In this document: piece after piece, positions 53,763 through 64,000 of the stretch
Position numbering within the stretch: the first letter of the stretch is position 1
Layout of the letters: the number at the start of each line of letters is the position of its first letter
Notes under the pieces: generated by a model
Database searches by the model: none
The model's input: only the letters and a program-made list of their open reading frames with translations
What the model was told of the DNA's origin: nothing
NCBI GenBank assembly: GCA_026122225.1
Contig: JANEZZ010002693.1
Span: 248,001 to 312,000, forward strand
DNA: 64,000 bases
DNA from: Heloderma charlesbogerti
Taxonomy: Eukaryota; Chordata; Lepidosauria; Squamata; Helodermatidae
Direction: 5' to 3'
Position numbers and translations under genes: made by a program

Positions 53763-54864
53763 AGTCACGGCTCTTCTGTGTCATGTCTATTTCAGCCACA
53801 AACTCTCTCCCGAAATTAGTGAGTCTGTGTGTGCACTGCAGGCATTTAGACGATGTACAGAACTCTGGATTCCTGCACCAGGTTGAAATCCAGTACACAG
53901 TTATGTGTGCTTTTAACAAAAAAGTATGCACATGTAGGTGAGTTCTGGATCACGCCCTTATTCTTTTGAGGGGCCAACAGCCCACAAGAAGGAATGACAC
54001 CATTCAAGAGAAACCCTTCCATAACTGCAGTATGGGCAGAACAGAAGTCGTAATTGAATAAAGGGTGGCCATTTCTAGAGATTACAGAATTTAGAATAGA
54101 AAATTTGGAGACTGTTGGACAAAAGTGCCACCAAGTGATGGCATTTCCTCCCCCACCCTATTGGCTCCTTATTTTCACATCTGCTTCACATATGTGTTAA
54201 ACACACACACACACACACACAAATTAATCAGGAAAAAGAGAGCAAGAGAAATATATTCAAAAGTTGGAATTACTTTTTTGCAACAAGGCTATTGCTAGCC
54301 ATTTTTGAGAGCACAGTAACTGTCATTTTCCTATTGAATGCACACAAAGAAAGGACTGGAGACTATGAATGGAAATAGTCAGAACATTTCATACACATTG
54401 GAATGTATCCCTGTGTAGGCCATATTAGAATATCCCTCTGAAATAAGTATGCAGTATGCAACTTACACTCTAACTTACAACTAACACATCTTACTCCATT
54501 TAGTTTTATAATGTTGTAAAAGTATATTCACATTACGTTGAAAGGCAGCTTGTTAAAATTAATAGAATGTACTTCCATTAAATAATTAAGATTTGGGACA
54601 TTAGATTTCTATGCTGCTTTGGCATGGAAGAGGTTTAGATCTGGAATATTAATTGGATTTGTATTATTTTATTCATTAAATTAAAAGTTTCCACTGCTGT
54701 TCCATCCACGGATGCCCAAGGCATCCAGGTTACAACAGAGGACAGAAAAATAAGATTAATCAAATTTGATGAAAAACAACTATGAGTTTACACATTAAAT
54801 TTATATCTCTGCCTCTGGACAAAGATATATGTAGGCAAGGAAAGTAACTTTCTTTTAATGACTT

Positions 54865-54995
54865 TAACCACACAATTCTCAGAAGAAAGTCCCATTTGAA
54901 TTTAATAAGGCTCACTCCTAGGCAAGTGGGAGTCAATCTCATTGAACTCCATGGGACTTTATTCTGAGTAGACATGTAACAGGATTGTGCTGTAA
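54865..54995. repeat. Short interspersed repeat, GGGAGTAAGTCC family (two units)
   Basis: AGAAAGTCCCATTTGAATTT and AAGGCTCACTCCTAGGCAAG precede CATTGAACTCCATGGGACTT and GAGTAGACATGTAACAGGAT. It looks like one full and one partial unit. Confidence 0.5.
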
Positions 54996-55039
54996 AAGGC
55001 TGATCCTATGTCTGATTATTTAAAGTTACACCCTACTAA

Positions 55040-55262
55040 ATTCAGTGGGGCTTATTCCCAAGTAAATGCATATTTTATTTATTTAGCATTTATATCCTGC
55101 CTACCTGGAAACAAGCCCTACTGAACACAGTGGAACGTATTTCCAAGTAAATATGCATACGACCGGGCTGCACATCTGCAATTCTGTGCGCTCACTAAGC
55201 AATGAGATCAAGTCCCATTGAATAAAGTGGGAGTTTCTTCTGAGTAGATTTGCATAGATCTA
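55040..55262. repeat. Short interspersed repeat, GGGAGTAAGTCC family (degenerate)
   Basis: TTCAGTGGGGCTTATTCCCA, then later AAGTCCCATTGAATAAAGTG and GAGTAGATTTGCATAGATCT. A LINE-like ATTTATATCCTGCCTACCTG tail lies between. Confidence 0.45.
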
Positions 55263-57480
55263 ATTGTCAGATAAAACCTTGGAGGCCATGACAATGTTTA
55301 GATATGCTATAGATATAACCGTTCTTAAGAACCATTTGAAATTCTTTCTCTGGAAAAGGAATAAGCCTTTATAATATAAATATGGAGAATTTTGTTCCTT
55401 AGCTGAAGTTCTTTGAAAAGTATATTAGCAGAACTAAGCTGCTTAGAAACATGAGGAACTGTATAGAAATCACACCTGGCTTACTTGGGCCTTTCAGTCA
55501 CCTGACGTAATTTTGTTACAAGGATGTTACATTCCAAACTATGGATCAAAAATTACCACATTGATCCTAAGCCACTGTATCACTTGGAAATAAATTTTCC
55601 TGATTTCACTGGGTCAGTCTTCCAAATACATGCACATAGAATTGCAATGGCAGCCTCTTAATTCAGGAGGATGTGTACATAATGACAGCCTGGCCATGTG
55701 GCCTGATCACTACTGCCGTATATAAAAGCTCTTTGACATCCTTTGAGCATTAAAAGTGAAGTGTCTGCAGCTCCCAGCTGGCTTTCAAAGCCTTTTGCAA
55801 ACTACTCATATTTATTTTATTTATTGTTTACATTTATATCCCATTTCCCAGCAAATAATAATAATAATAATAGACTTTCTCAAATTGTGTGGGCCTTATT
55901 TTTAAAAATATGATATGATACGATACATATGGTCGCAATCAGTTTAACAATTTCATGCAAAAATGGCAAGTGAAGACCAAACACAAGGACAACTTAGAGA
56001 AATAAAAACCTGGAGAAAAATTAACGTTACTTTATTTGTGAATTGGGATGTGTGCGGAATATACTCCCTCACGCCTAATCAGCGGATGGATACAAATTTG
56101 ATCAGTTGCGTAATCTGAACATAGAGTTCAGAGAAGGAGATACATGGAAGGGCCATATTGTTTTCATTCCACGTAAAGAAATAAACAAGGGGAACGTTTT
56201 CAGATTGTTTAAAAAGAAATCCACCAGAATATTTCTCCTTAAACTATTTGGCTGGAAAAGGGTGCTGGAGTCCCCAAAGCACCCCAGAGGTTTTATGCGC
56301 AAAAGAAGAAGCTATAATGCTGTTAAATGTCATGAGATGTCAGACAAGTATACCGTAAATTCCACATTAGTTATGGCAAGAATAGCTAATTGTGCTGATT
56401 TATAGCTTTTTCCTTCAGGGATCAAATTCGGACAGACTTTTTAAAGCTACACGCTATGCACAACTACTAGAGAAGAAGTCCCATTGAACTCACTGAAGCT
56501 TACTTCGGAGTAATATATATCGGCTCAGTCCGCGCAGGTACTATTCTTTCTCTTTCTAGCAATGAATATGCCTATAACTGCTTTTTTTTTTTGTGAAAGA
56601 CTTTCCAAATTGTATCACATACACAAATGTATAAACCAAGCAATCACCATCATTATGAATACAGACTGTATATTTTAAAAAGTTGCCTGAATTGTATTAA
56701 CAGAAATAAGATATTTTAAAAATATGCAATTTAAATTATGTTGTAACGGTGGTTGATTAAAAAAAAATGAAAAATAGGCCTATATATTTGTTATATACAA
56801 TCCACCACATACGTTGACATATCCAACGTCATAGGTAGTTTGTATATAGTGTTATGGTGGCCTAATTTTTCTGGGAATAAAAGTCCAAATCACCAATACA
56901 ATGCCTTTTTTTTAAGCTGAAAGAACCATATATGGTTATAAAATATGCAGTATTTGTTTCCTCCGCCTTTTTTTTTTCTAAATCAGAGCAAAGTTTAAAA
57001 AAGCAAAAAAAAAGAGGAGAGAGAGAATGGTAGTGGCCACTGGTAGAATTAAGATTTAAGGCCCTGAAGCAGATTTACTTAGCATGACTTGCAAATTTGG
57101 GAGACATAATTACCTTTCACATAGGCATGGAGAAAAGATGGAGAAATCAGTTTCACGGGGGTGGGGGGTGGGGGTGGGCTTTAAATTTACAGCGATTAAT
57201 ATTGAATCGGTTGCTTAAAGAATGTTTCAAATAGTAAATGTGTTTGTAGAGCGGAGAACAAGTCTGGTCTCTCTCTGTCTAGGGTTTAAATTGATGTTTT
57301 CAAAAAACAACACTTCTGAAATGTCAACATCTGTTCTTATATGTTCTTTTATTTGTTTGATAGTTTTGTAATGGGCCTATGTGGCTATGGCATTTTACTA
57401 ACAGCGTGCTAAGTCCCATGGATGTTAATGGGAGAAAGTTAAGCATGCGCTTAACTCTTCCATTTGAATAAAAACGGGGT
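55263..57480. other. Repeat-poor A/T-rich stretch
   Basis: Recognisable repeats are nearly absent here, apart from an ATTTATATCCC tail-like piece at about 55815-55850 and small A or T runs. One frame at 56106-56405 (plus, 99 codons) is basic, including KEINKGNVFRLFKKK, and has no family I can name. I cannot tell whether any of this is conserved regulatory DNA. Confidence 0.4.
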
Positions 57481-58230
57481 TGGTGGGTTAAGTGCATAAT
57501 TTTGCCTGGATGCTGCCCTTGATCCATAGGATCCTGCCCTGTGATCTTGTATGTGGCTTTAGGAAGCTCCGTTCTGAGACCTGCCTCTTTGCAAAGGGGG
57601 CCCGGGCACTCGGGGGGATTTCGCCCACCCCACCCCTCTCGCACGATAATAGCAGCTCTCTTCGGCTCCCCCAGTTATACTTTCAGCCGCTGCTGCTAAG
57701 CGACGCTTTCTTTCCGCGCCGGGTGGTTGCTGCCCGGCCGCACCGCAAAGTTAGGAGCCGAGAACTGGGACTTTGTAGGCCAGTTGAAGGCAGAAACTTC
57801 TCATCTCGCCCGCAAAGACCCAGCCCCAAACTCCCGAATGATCGCCCGCTGGATCGGGCCCGGGAAGCTCCCCCAGGGCTTAAAACATGTATTTCTTTTG
57901 AAATTCTCGAACGAAAGAAAAAAGGCCACCCTAGAAATTGGCGTCAGGCGTTCCGTGGAGAATTCATGTTTAAAACTTCAGCGGGTTAGCAAACGGCCAC
58001 TTCAGGAGTTTTTTGTTCGCTTGCTTGTTTGCTCGCTCGTTTAAAAGCCAAACGCGTGTTAATTGTTAACCAGGTTCTCTCCGCTGAGGAAACGTGCTTT
58101 CCAAATGGCATTGACACACGGGCAGCCCTCCAGAGGGGAGCGAGCAGCAAGAGAAAGTACCCGGACGTGCCAAGAAGAACGGGCTTTCTACCCCGGGAAG
58201 GAGGGGATCCCGCGCCCAGGCCACCCGGCT

Positions 58231-58240
58231 GCAGGTGAGC
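58231..58240 (+). promoter_or_regulatory. Candidate plus-strand splice donor in the CpG block
   Basis: GCAG followed by GTGAGC at 58235 is a strong donor match downstream of about 600 bp of CpG-rich sequence. The upstream frame is not recognisable, so a 5' UTR exon is the likelier reading. Confidence 0.3.
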
Positions 58241-58517
58241 CCTCAGGGACCGCCCTGCCCCGCTAGGATCATTCCAACGACAACCCTGGTTCGGGCTCCG
58301 TGTAGGTCGGCTTGATCTATGGAACATGCAGAAGCCTGATTCCAACCATCTCCTCGCGATTTAAAGGGATCCGACCTCAGGCAGCGTTCGCATCAGGACA
58401 TAGACACGCGGGAGGTGAAATTGACCAGCGTCTTGCGACGGAGCGCACCCACCAAGTTGAAACATACGAGCACACGCGTGCGTAGTTGGTCCCTTCCCCC
58501 ATTCCCTCCCCGCTTAC

Positions 58518-58599
58518 CTTATGTCAGGCGAGAGCATTCCAAGCGAGGTCTTGATTTCAAGGGTGGTGGGGGGGGTCCTTACCACCAGATCTTCTTGAG
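58518..58599 (-). other. Candidate minus-strand small exon
   Basis: On the minus strand TTTTTCTTCCTCTTTAG is a good acceptor ending at 58600. A donor GTAAGG follows after 17 bases (exon end 58583), and a second donor GTAAGC follows after 82 bases (exon end 58518, preceded by ACATAAG). One frame is open through the 82-base version and includes QEDLV and MLSPDI. I recognise no protein. Chance occurrence is possible. Confidence 0.25.
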
Positions 58600-59529
58600 C
58601 TAAAGAGGAAGAAAAACTAGGAGGTATGGGAGAAAAGGAGGGAGGTGGGGACAGAGCCCCTCTGAAAAATTAGAGCCCACAGGGGTATATTTACAACATT
58701 TTCCGTGTTAAGAAAAGGGGCGGCGGCGGCGCTTGCGGAGGAAAAAAAAATGTCCAGGATACAGACGATTTAAAAACGTGGGAGCGGAATTCCAATAGCC
58801 AACGGAAAAGGGGGGAGGGAGAGGCACCCCCCCCACTTGAAAGAGACGACTGGATCAGCGCGGAGCGACGACTTCCCCCCTCCCATTCCGATGTCACCGA
58901 GCGTGTGTCCAAGTCGGAAGCAAGTATCCCTCGAAAGTTTCCGCAGCTCAATAAGAGCCCCCACGTGTTAGATGACACATCCAGACGCAAAAGCTGCAGC
59001 TGGGCTGGGGAATCGCGGCGGCGGCGGCCGCCCAGGAAGGAGGATCGCGGCGCTGTCTGCTTCCCTCCGCTCGCTCCTTCTCCTGCCTGTTTAAGGAAGC
59101 AGCACCCTGGTCCCCACCCACTGAAGTTAGACCGCTCTGATGGTGCAATTTCGCTTGGCAGATTTACAGGGCAGCGCCGCCATCCAAAAGAAGGGACGCC
59201 TCCCCCGCCCCCCCTTCCCGATCCCCGCTCGGAAAGGAGTTGCTTCTTGATCCGCTAGGAATCTACAGGGACGTCGCCTCGGAATTTCTCTCTTCCTTCG
59301 GCAGAATCTTGACACCACCTTCGTGTTTCCAGTATTCTTCCCCCCCCCTTTTTTTTTTTTACTGCCATCTGAGCATTCAAATCAGGGTTATTCTTTCTCC
59401 CTTTGAGTTGCAATAAAGGGGAGAGACGGCCCCCTAGTGGTTCGAGCTGATTTCCATAGAGAGAGAGTCTCTTCCCCCCGCCCCCCTCTTCACACACATT
59501 CTTCCCTCGCAGCGACAAAGCAGTCTATA

Positions 59530-61320
59530 TAGTAAGGCGGGTTCATGTATCACGTTGTAAAAACAAGCAGACACAGTGAGGCAAATGCACGTTTACTCGC
59601 CCCGACCCTTATAGGTTTGGCGTGCACAGTGGTCATGTGGAATGCTCTAAAACATACATGTCCAGAGACGACTTATCACCACATCCTAGAAAATCTCCAA
59701 AAAGGGGGCTGAACCAAGCGGGTGTCTCCACCAGCGATTTACTCGGTGTGGAGGTCATTAGGGATACATGACATCATGGCCATCCAGCAGGCACCCTAAA
59801 GCTTATCGCTGAAAAACTGGATTTCCTGAGACCTCTTAAAGCCCTATTCTTTTCCTCAAGTTGGGTTCTTGGTGGTATAGTTGCTGTGTGCAACTCCTGC
59901 ATTTACCTCGGGTATGCTAGACCTGCCCAGGGGTATGCTTTTCACCATGACTCTGGTCAAGGGGTGTTTCCTGTCCCTACACCAACCAATTAGTTTCTCC
60001 TCAGAAGTAACTCCCATTGTGTTCAATGAGGCTTGTCCCCTGAATGCACACATCAGAATTTACAGAGACCCCCCTCAATTGAAATGGCACAGTTTAAAGC
60101 ACATTCCCTAAATGCTCTAAAGTGCAATACAGGAGGAGCCCTATTTGGAGTATTCAAGGGGTGGTTGTGTGTGTTTTAGTCAGTACATCCAAAACCCATG
60201 GAATGAATCTATTTGGGTGTCAGGACTGATTCTGAGTGCAGGGAGATAGCAGCTCAGATTCAGAAGAGGAACAGCCAGAACTGGGGGATGCGTTTTCCCA
60301 AGCCAGTTCAGATATGGGTAGCCGTGCTTCTCAGGTTACTAATGACCAGATGGCCAGGCCGGAAGCCCACCCCCTCTGTGAGAAGGCAGGAGGAGGAGAG
60401 TGGAGGCTGTGACCTAAGAGATACTAGACTACAGCGTAGAGCTAAGAGGGAAACGTCAGGGGCGGGGTTCAGACGGTCGACCCGGTTAGTGATGCGTGAG
60501 AGGTGATGTAGGGAAGCATCACTGGAAGGGCAGGACATCCCTCCCTAAGTTAGTCTAGCCAGCAAGCCTCACTTCAAACTGCAGGCAACATCGATGTTCC
60601 CATCTGAATCCCCTGGAGGGATTCCTTTATAGCCCTAGAGTCTTTGAGGATTTGCACCTGTAATGAACCTGTTGCTAATGAATTGAAGGCCTGAGACTGA
60701 AGCCTCTCTATTTGTATGTGTGAGTGCATCGGGAAAGAGGGGGCCCAGGGGAAATGTGACATTGGGTTGTCTTCACTGCAAGAAGAACTGTTCATGCAGC
60801 CACTTACTTGGGCAGTTAACAAGTTAGCCAACAGATACTAATATTAAGGCTAACAACAATAAATTGACCTCTCAGTAGCTATGTTGACCCAGCAGAATAG
60901 GTAACTCGGCAAGAGACAATGCCATTATTTGAACCAACCAGCACTCGCTCTACATTTAAAGCAGTGGTGTTGATCCTCTTTCAGCCCCAGGTCTGACTTC
61001 AGTTTTGGAGAAGGTCTTGGGGGGCTCATTCCAGTGGTGGGCAGGGCTGAAGGCAAAAGGGGTGGGGCCAAAAATGCAAAACAAACCAGCCTGTTTCAGC
61101 ATAAAGCTCTTACTGCCAGGGACTAAGCCTTAGGAGAGGCATTTCAACCTTTAGAATGGGGGGGGGGAGCTGGGAAACCAGCAAAGGGCTGGCATCTGGG
61201 GAGAAGGGAGTGGACCCAGGAAAAGAGGGCAGGGCCACCTGGAGAACCACAGAGGTGCCAGATATGACACCTGGGCTCAAGGTTCCCCACCCCTGATTTA
61301 AAGTCTGCATCCTGCTTTTT
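59530..61320. other. Unassigned non-coding sequence
   Basis: No gene or repeat that I can name. Confidence 0.45.
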
Positions 61321-61325
61321 TAAAC

Positions 61326-61570
61326 ATGCAGGTGCTTCTTGATGGAGGGTTCCTAGCACTAGCAGTCAAAAGGCATTGTGCAGCCATTCTGTCTTTTGCT
61401 CCTTAATGGATATTTCTGTGGAAAGGAAAAAGATGGAAGAAACACTGAGAAAACACAGGAGCATCACAAACTGAAGACGTTGTCATCTGGACCCCCTGTA
61501 AAAACCTGTGGATGAGGCAGGACAATCGCACAATAAAAGCCTTGTCTGGAAGCAGCAGAAATGGCCCAAA
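61326..61570 (+). mobile_element. GGGTGC repeat family, copy 3
   Basis: AGGTGCTTCTTGATGGAGGG, CATTCTGTCTTTTGCTCCTT, GAGAAAACACAGGAGCATC and CCTTGTCTGGAAGCAGCA follow the order in 9471 and 40612. Confidence 0.6.
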
Positions 61571-61624
61571 GAAACATAGCAGTCAGGGCCAAGATCTTCA
61601 CTAGCCTTCAGTTTGTTTCTGTGC

Positions 61625-61710
61625 AGAGCAATCCTATAATTTTTACTCAGAAGTAAGTCTCACTGTGTTCCATGGGCTTACTCCCTAGCAAGTGGGTGTA
61701 GGATTACCAC
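61625..61710. repeat. Short interspersed repeat, GGGAGTAAGTCC family
   Basis: GCAATCCTATAATTTTTACT and CAGAAGTAAGTCTCACTGTG, then GGGTGTAGGATTACC. Ends inverted. Confidence 0.55.
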
Positions 61711-61779
61711 CTCAAGCTGATTTTTTCTTAGGGCCAGGCTATCTGAAGGACCACTGGCCCTGCCCCCAAATGATCCTCC

Positions 61780-62110
61780 TCACTTACCACGATCTTCCCT
61801 GAAGGCCTCCTTGCTTTGGAAGGCCCTTGCCTTCAGAGTAGGTGGCAGTGGAGTGGTGAATCCGCTCAGGGTTTCAGTCAGAACTCTAAAGGAGCCATCC
61901 AAGGTTCTGACTGAACCCCAAGTGGATTCACCGCCCCACTGACATCGAAGCCAACAGCCTCCACTGGTAGGTGGCAACTAGAGAGAGGGCCTCATTGGTG
62001 GTGCTATCCAGATAGTGGAATGCTGTCCCCAGCAATACTTGCTGGGTGCATACTCTATTATGTTATTAGGTGCCAGGTGAAGACTGCTTTATTCTCCTGA
62101 TCATTTAGTG
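61780..62110 (+). repeat. L2-clade LINE C-terminal remnant, split by MITE
   Basis: GGCCTCCTTGCTTTGGAAGG lies left of the MITE. GAGAGGGCCTCATTGGTGGT, GATAGTGGAATGCTGTCCCC and GCCAGGTGAAGACTGC follow it. Layout and wording correspond to the RT C-terminus of the L2-type copies (RA-FSVV, WNELP, R-QVKTFL), with frameshifts. Confidence 0.5.
61846..61966. mobile_element. hAT MITE with perfect 8-bp target duplication
   Basis: The ends are CAGTGGAG and CTCCACTG. The flanks are GTAGGTGG at 61838-61845 and GTAGGTGG at 61967-61974. The left arm has lost the GGCTGGTGGCTCCGATGTCA part present at 24838. Confidence 0.88.
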
Positions 62111-62112
62111 AA

Positions 62113-62250
62113 GGGCTAGGTAACCTGGTGTCCTCCAGGTGTTTTGAACTGCAACTCCCATCAGCTCCAGCTAGCATGGCCAATAGTCAGAGATTCTGGG
62201 AGATGGAGTCCAAAACATCTGAAGGGCACCACCAGCTTGCTGATCCCTGT
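62113..62250. mobile_element. Foldback hAT-type MITE
   Basis: GGGCTAGGTAACCTGGTGTC and TTTTGAACTGCAACTCCCAT pair with GGAGATGGAGTCCAAAACAT and CACCAGCTTGCTGATCCCTG. Confidence 0.7.
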
Positions 62251-62259
62251 TATAGTGCA

Positions 62260-62930
62260 TGTTATCTTAATGCTGTTCTTATCATTTTAAATGCTGGTTT
62301 GTAGCAGCTGGTTTTATTGTTGTCCCCCTCTTACTATTGTATTAGGTTTGAAGGGCTGGCTGTATTTTAGTTGCTGTATTTATTTTATATTGGTTGTTTT
62401 AATTTTTTTGCTGTTAGTTTCCTTTGATTTCTGGCAGCTCCGATCAGATTAAAAACAGTTAAAATAAGTGGTTAACTGGACCAGTCGATGAATGCTTTCA
62501 TCCATTGAAATGCTAATAAGAAAAGATTACAGTATGGTTGCCTAGCCTTGAAAAGGGAATAGGGTTTAAAATGACCAGGGGACACATCTATCTACTTTTA
62601 TCTGTAGCCCCCATTCCCACCCCAAGGATTCCAGCTGGATTCCAGCAATTATACATAGATGAAACAGATATAACAGATAAACAATCAGTTTACATAAGAA
62701 TGTTAATATGAAGTTTGTTTCTACTAATTTTGACCTGAATCAAGACAATGGTTTCCTGTTCCACATCGGGTTCTAATGAACACAGCAAAGCTACGATGTT
62801 GGTGTTTTCAGTCACCAGTTACTGCTGTTGTAATTATCACCATGCTTATCTTGTATACATCTGAACTTTGCATAGAAATGTCACAGGCCATACCTCTTCC
62901 ATTTCATGGTCATTTGGCCCTGCAGTTAAA
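62260..62930. other. LINE-like 3' UTR, then unassigned sequence
   Basis: At about 62260-62430 TTAATGCTGTTCTTATCATT and GTATTTATTTTATATTGGTT look like an L2 3' UTR continuing the 61780 remnant. The rest is unassigned. Confidence 0.35.
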
Positions 62931-62937
62931 ATTATAC

Positions 62938-62966
62938 GTACGTGTGTGTGTGTGTGTGTGTATATA
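62938..62966. repeat. (GT)n microsatellite
   Basis: A GT run preceded by ACGTACGT and followed by ATATAA. Confidence 0.9.
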
Positions 62967-63069
62967 AGGGCAAGACTTCATGCATCTGGTGTAGCGGGTG
63001 CCAGTCCATGAAGGTTTATGCCACAATATATCTGTTAGTCTTGGTAGCACAAAATTATTTGCTTCTTTG

Positions 63070-63135
63070 CTGCAACAAAGATAGGAGCATAGGAAGCTAT
63101 CTTGTACTGAGCCGGACCACTGTTCAATCTAGACT
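63070..63135 (-). mobile_element. tRNA-derived SINE, second family, 3' part
   Basis: GGAGCATAGGAAGCTATCTT and GTACTGAGCCGGACCA are the reverse-strand 3' end of the 50880 family. The head is missing. Confidence 0.65.
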
Positions 63136-63639
63136 AATATTGTCTATGTCTTCGGAAATGTTGATGGTGACTCTTTTACCAAGTATAAACTCTTCACTTG
63201 AATAAGAGCTTATCGACTAGAAATGGTTTCTGGTGTGTAGACAGGTAGATTTAATGGGCATAATAGGCTGAATCAGTAGTTTATATGTGTATGCTGAAGT
63301 CCCATTGATGTCAATTGATTTTGGAGTGTTTAGAAGCTGGTTCTTCACACATGTATGCACATTACTTGACTTTTCTACCCTTGACTGTCCTGGCAGCTTA
63401 GCCTGTGATCTGACATTTGACTGAACATTATCGTGCTTGAGATGGTTTTTGGAAATCTTCGGCATTTTTTTAAGGGATAGGTGGGGTATAATGTAATAGA
63501 CAAACGAAGAATAAACATAAACCTGTTATTCTGGGGTCCAGGAGTTAATTTGTAAAGAAGCTTAGCTGGTCCTAGAACATGTGAAGTAAAAATGAATTCA
63601 CATGTGCCTCTGAGAGCCTATTCAGGATGGGCTTAAAGG

Positions 63640-63835
63640 GTCCATAATCAGTGGTAGAGCACATTTTTTGCATGCAGAAGGCCCAGCTTTGATCCTTGGT
63701 ATCTCCAGGCAGAAGGATCAGGTTGCAGCAGGTCATGGGAAAACATCTCTCCTGGAGAACTGCTGCCAGTCAAACCAGCCAACACTAGGCTAGATAGACA
63801 GTCTGACCTAGTATAAAGTAGCTCCCATTTACCTA
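63640..63835 (+). mobile_element. tRNA-derived SINE, second family
   Basis: TCAGTGGTAGAGCACATTTT (A box region) and AAGGCCCAGCTTTGATCCTT (B box region) start it. CTGGAGAACTGCTGCCAGTC and CTAGATAGACAGTCTGACCT form the body. The 3' end reads AAGTAGCTCCC. Confidence 0.8.
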
Positions 63836-63865
63836 AGAGCAAGTGGCTTTTCTACATGGACATCA

Positions 63866-64000
63866 CGGAAGCTAAGCAGGGTCAGCCCTGGTTAGTACTT
63901 GGATGGGGTACTGCCTGGGAATCAGGCTTCCTGCATTGAGCAGGGGAGTGGACTCGATGGTCTTGTAGGCCCCTTCCAATTGTATGAAAATTTTTGGGGT
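63866..64000 (+). mobile_element. Composite SINE: 5S rRNA head, CR1 tail (copy 2)
   Basis: The head (63866-63923) holds CGGAAGCTAAGCAGGGTCAG, CCCTGGTTAGTACTTGGATG and CTGCCTGGGAATCAGGC. It lacks the first half of 5S. The tail (63924-63990) holds CCTGCATTGAGCAGGGGAGT, GGACTCGATGGTCTTGTAGG and TCCAATTGTATGA, the CR1 3' end. The junction is the same as in copy 1. The copy reaches the window edge, so its true end is not seen. Confidence 0.8.

Larger units (their letters stand above)
57590..59520. promoter_or_regulatory. CpG-rich block, candidate promoter / first-exon region
   Basis: CpG dinucleotides and GC content rise sharply at about 57590 and fall again near 59520. Dense parts are 57660-57860 and 58980-59080 (with a GGCGGCGGCGGCCGCC run). 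Elsewhere in the window only 10165-10310 is comparable. Unmethylated CpG islands mark vertebrate promoters. Splice-donor-like sites occur on both strands (next entries), and CTATATAG at 59524-59531 could be a TATA box for either strand. I found no recognisable coding exon, so neither the gene nor its direction is known. Confidence 0.6.

Noticed and set aside
56106..56405. Small secreted or DNA-binding protein gene
   Set aside because: The frame is basic and open, but no signal peptide, domain or splice context is visible. It is kept only as an observation.
57492..57989. 165-codon frame in the CpG-rich block
   Set aside because: GC-rich DNA lengthens open frames by chance. Several frames are open at once and no family is recognisable.
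63640..63712. tRNA gene
   Set aside because: A and B box-like words are present, but the acceptor stem does not pair and the sequence continues into a SINE body shared with 50880.
1..64000. Endogenous retrovirus or other viral insertion
   Set aside because: I saw no LTR pair, tRNA primer site, gag/pol/env-like frame or other viral gene. All coding remnants belong to LINE, Penelope or Tc1 elements.

Overview
The window is vertebrate nuclear DNA and reads as a lizard-like squamate reptile genome. The evidence is the repeat content: tRNA-derived SINEs of the Sauria type with a BovB/RTE-like tail, a 5S rRNA-derived SINE with the same kind of tail, L2-clade LINEs with an (AAAT)n tail, CR1 3' ends, squamate-type L1 fragments, a Tc1 transposon, hAT-type non-autonomous elements, a mariner MITE and a Penelope-like fragment. 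This is an inference from repeat families. I could not assign a species, and no host protein-coding exon was recognised on either strand.

Layout. From 1 to about 10.3 kb the window is a dense nest of mobile elements: a dead Tc1 transposon (2309-3838) inside an older repeat, a four-layer nest at 4479-5730, a 5'-truncated L2 LINE with an uninterrupted reverse transcriptase frame (7834-9320, minus), and an array of two alternating palindromes (9748-10160). From 12 to 36 kb there are scattered SINEs, hAT MITEs (several with perfect 8-bp target duplications) and L1/L2 remnants. From 36 to 45 kb there is a 5S rRNA/CR1 composite SINE, a Penelope-like GIY-YIG fragment bounded by inverted arms that carry decayed hammerhead-like motifs, and a mariner MITE with a third internal terminus. 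From 45 to 53 kb there are more hAT, LINE and SINE copies. From about 55.3 to 57.5 kb recognisable repeats almost vanish. A CpG-rich block at about 57.6-59.5 kb follows, which is the best candidate for a host promoter or first exon. The window closes with an L2 remnant carrying a MITE and with a second 5S/CR1 SINE that runs into the window edge.

The coding frames with recognisable protein similarity are all of mobile-element origin: Tc1 transposase, L2 reverse transcriptase, two L1 ORF2 C-termini, a CR1-like RT C-terminus and a Penelope GIY-YIG domain. All are 5'-truncated, mutated or both. The non-autonomous elements presumably depended on transposases or reverse transcriptases encoded elsewhere.

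The most unusual signals are the alternating palindrome array, the two 5S/CR1 SINEs with an identical head-to-tail junction next to a third 5S SINE with a different tail, and the Penelope fragment with inverted hammerhead-like arms. Family names are from memory of family features, not from a database search.
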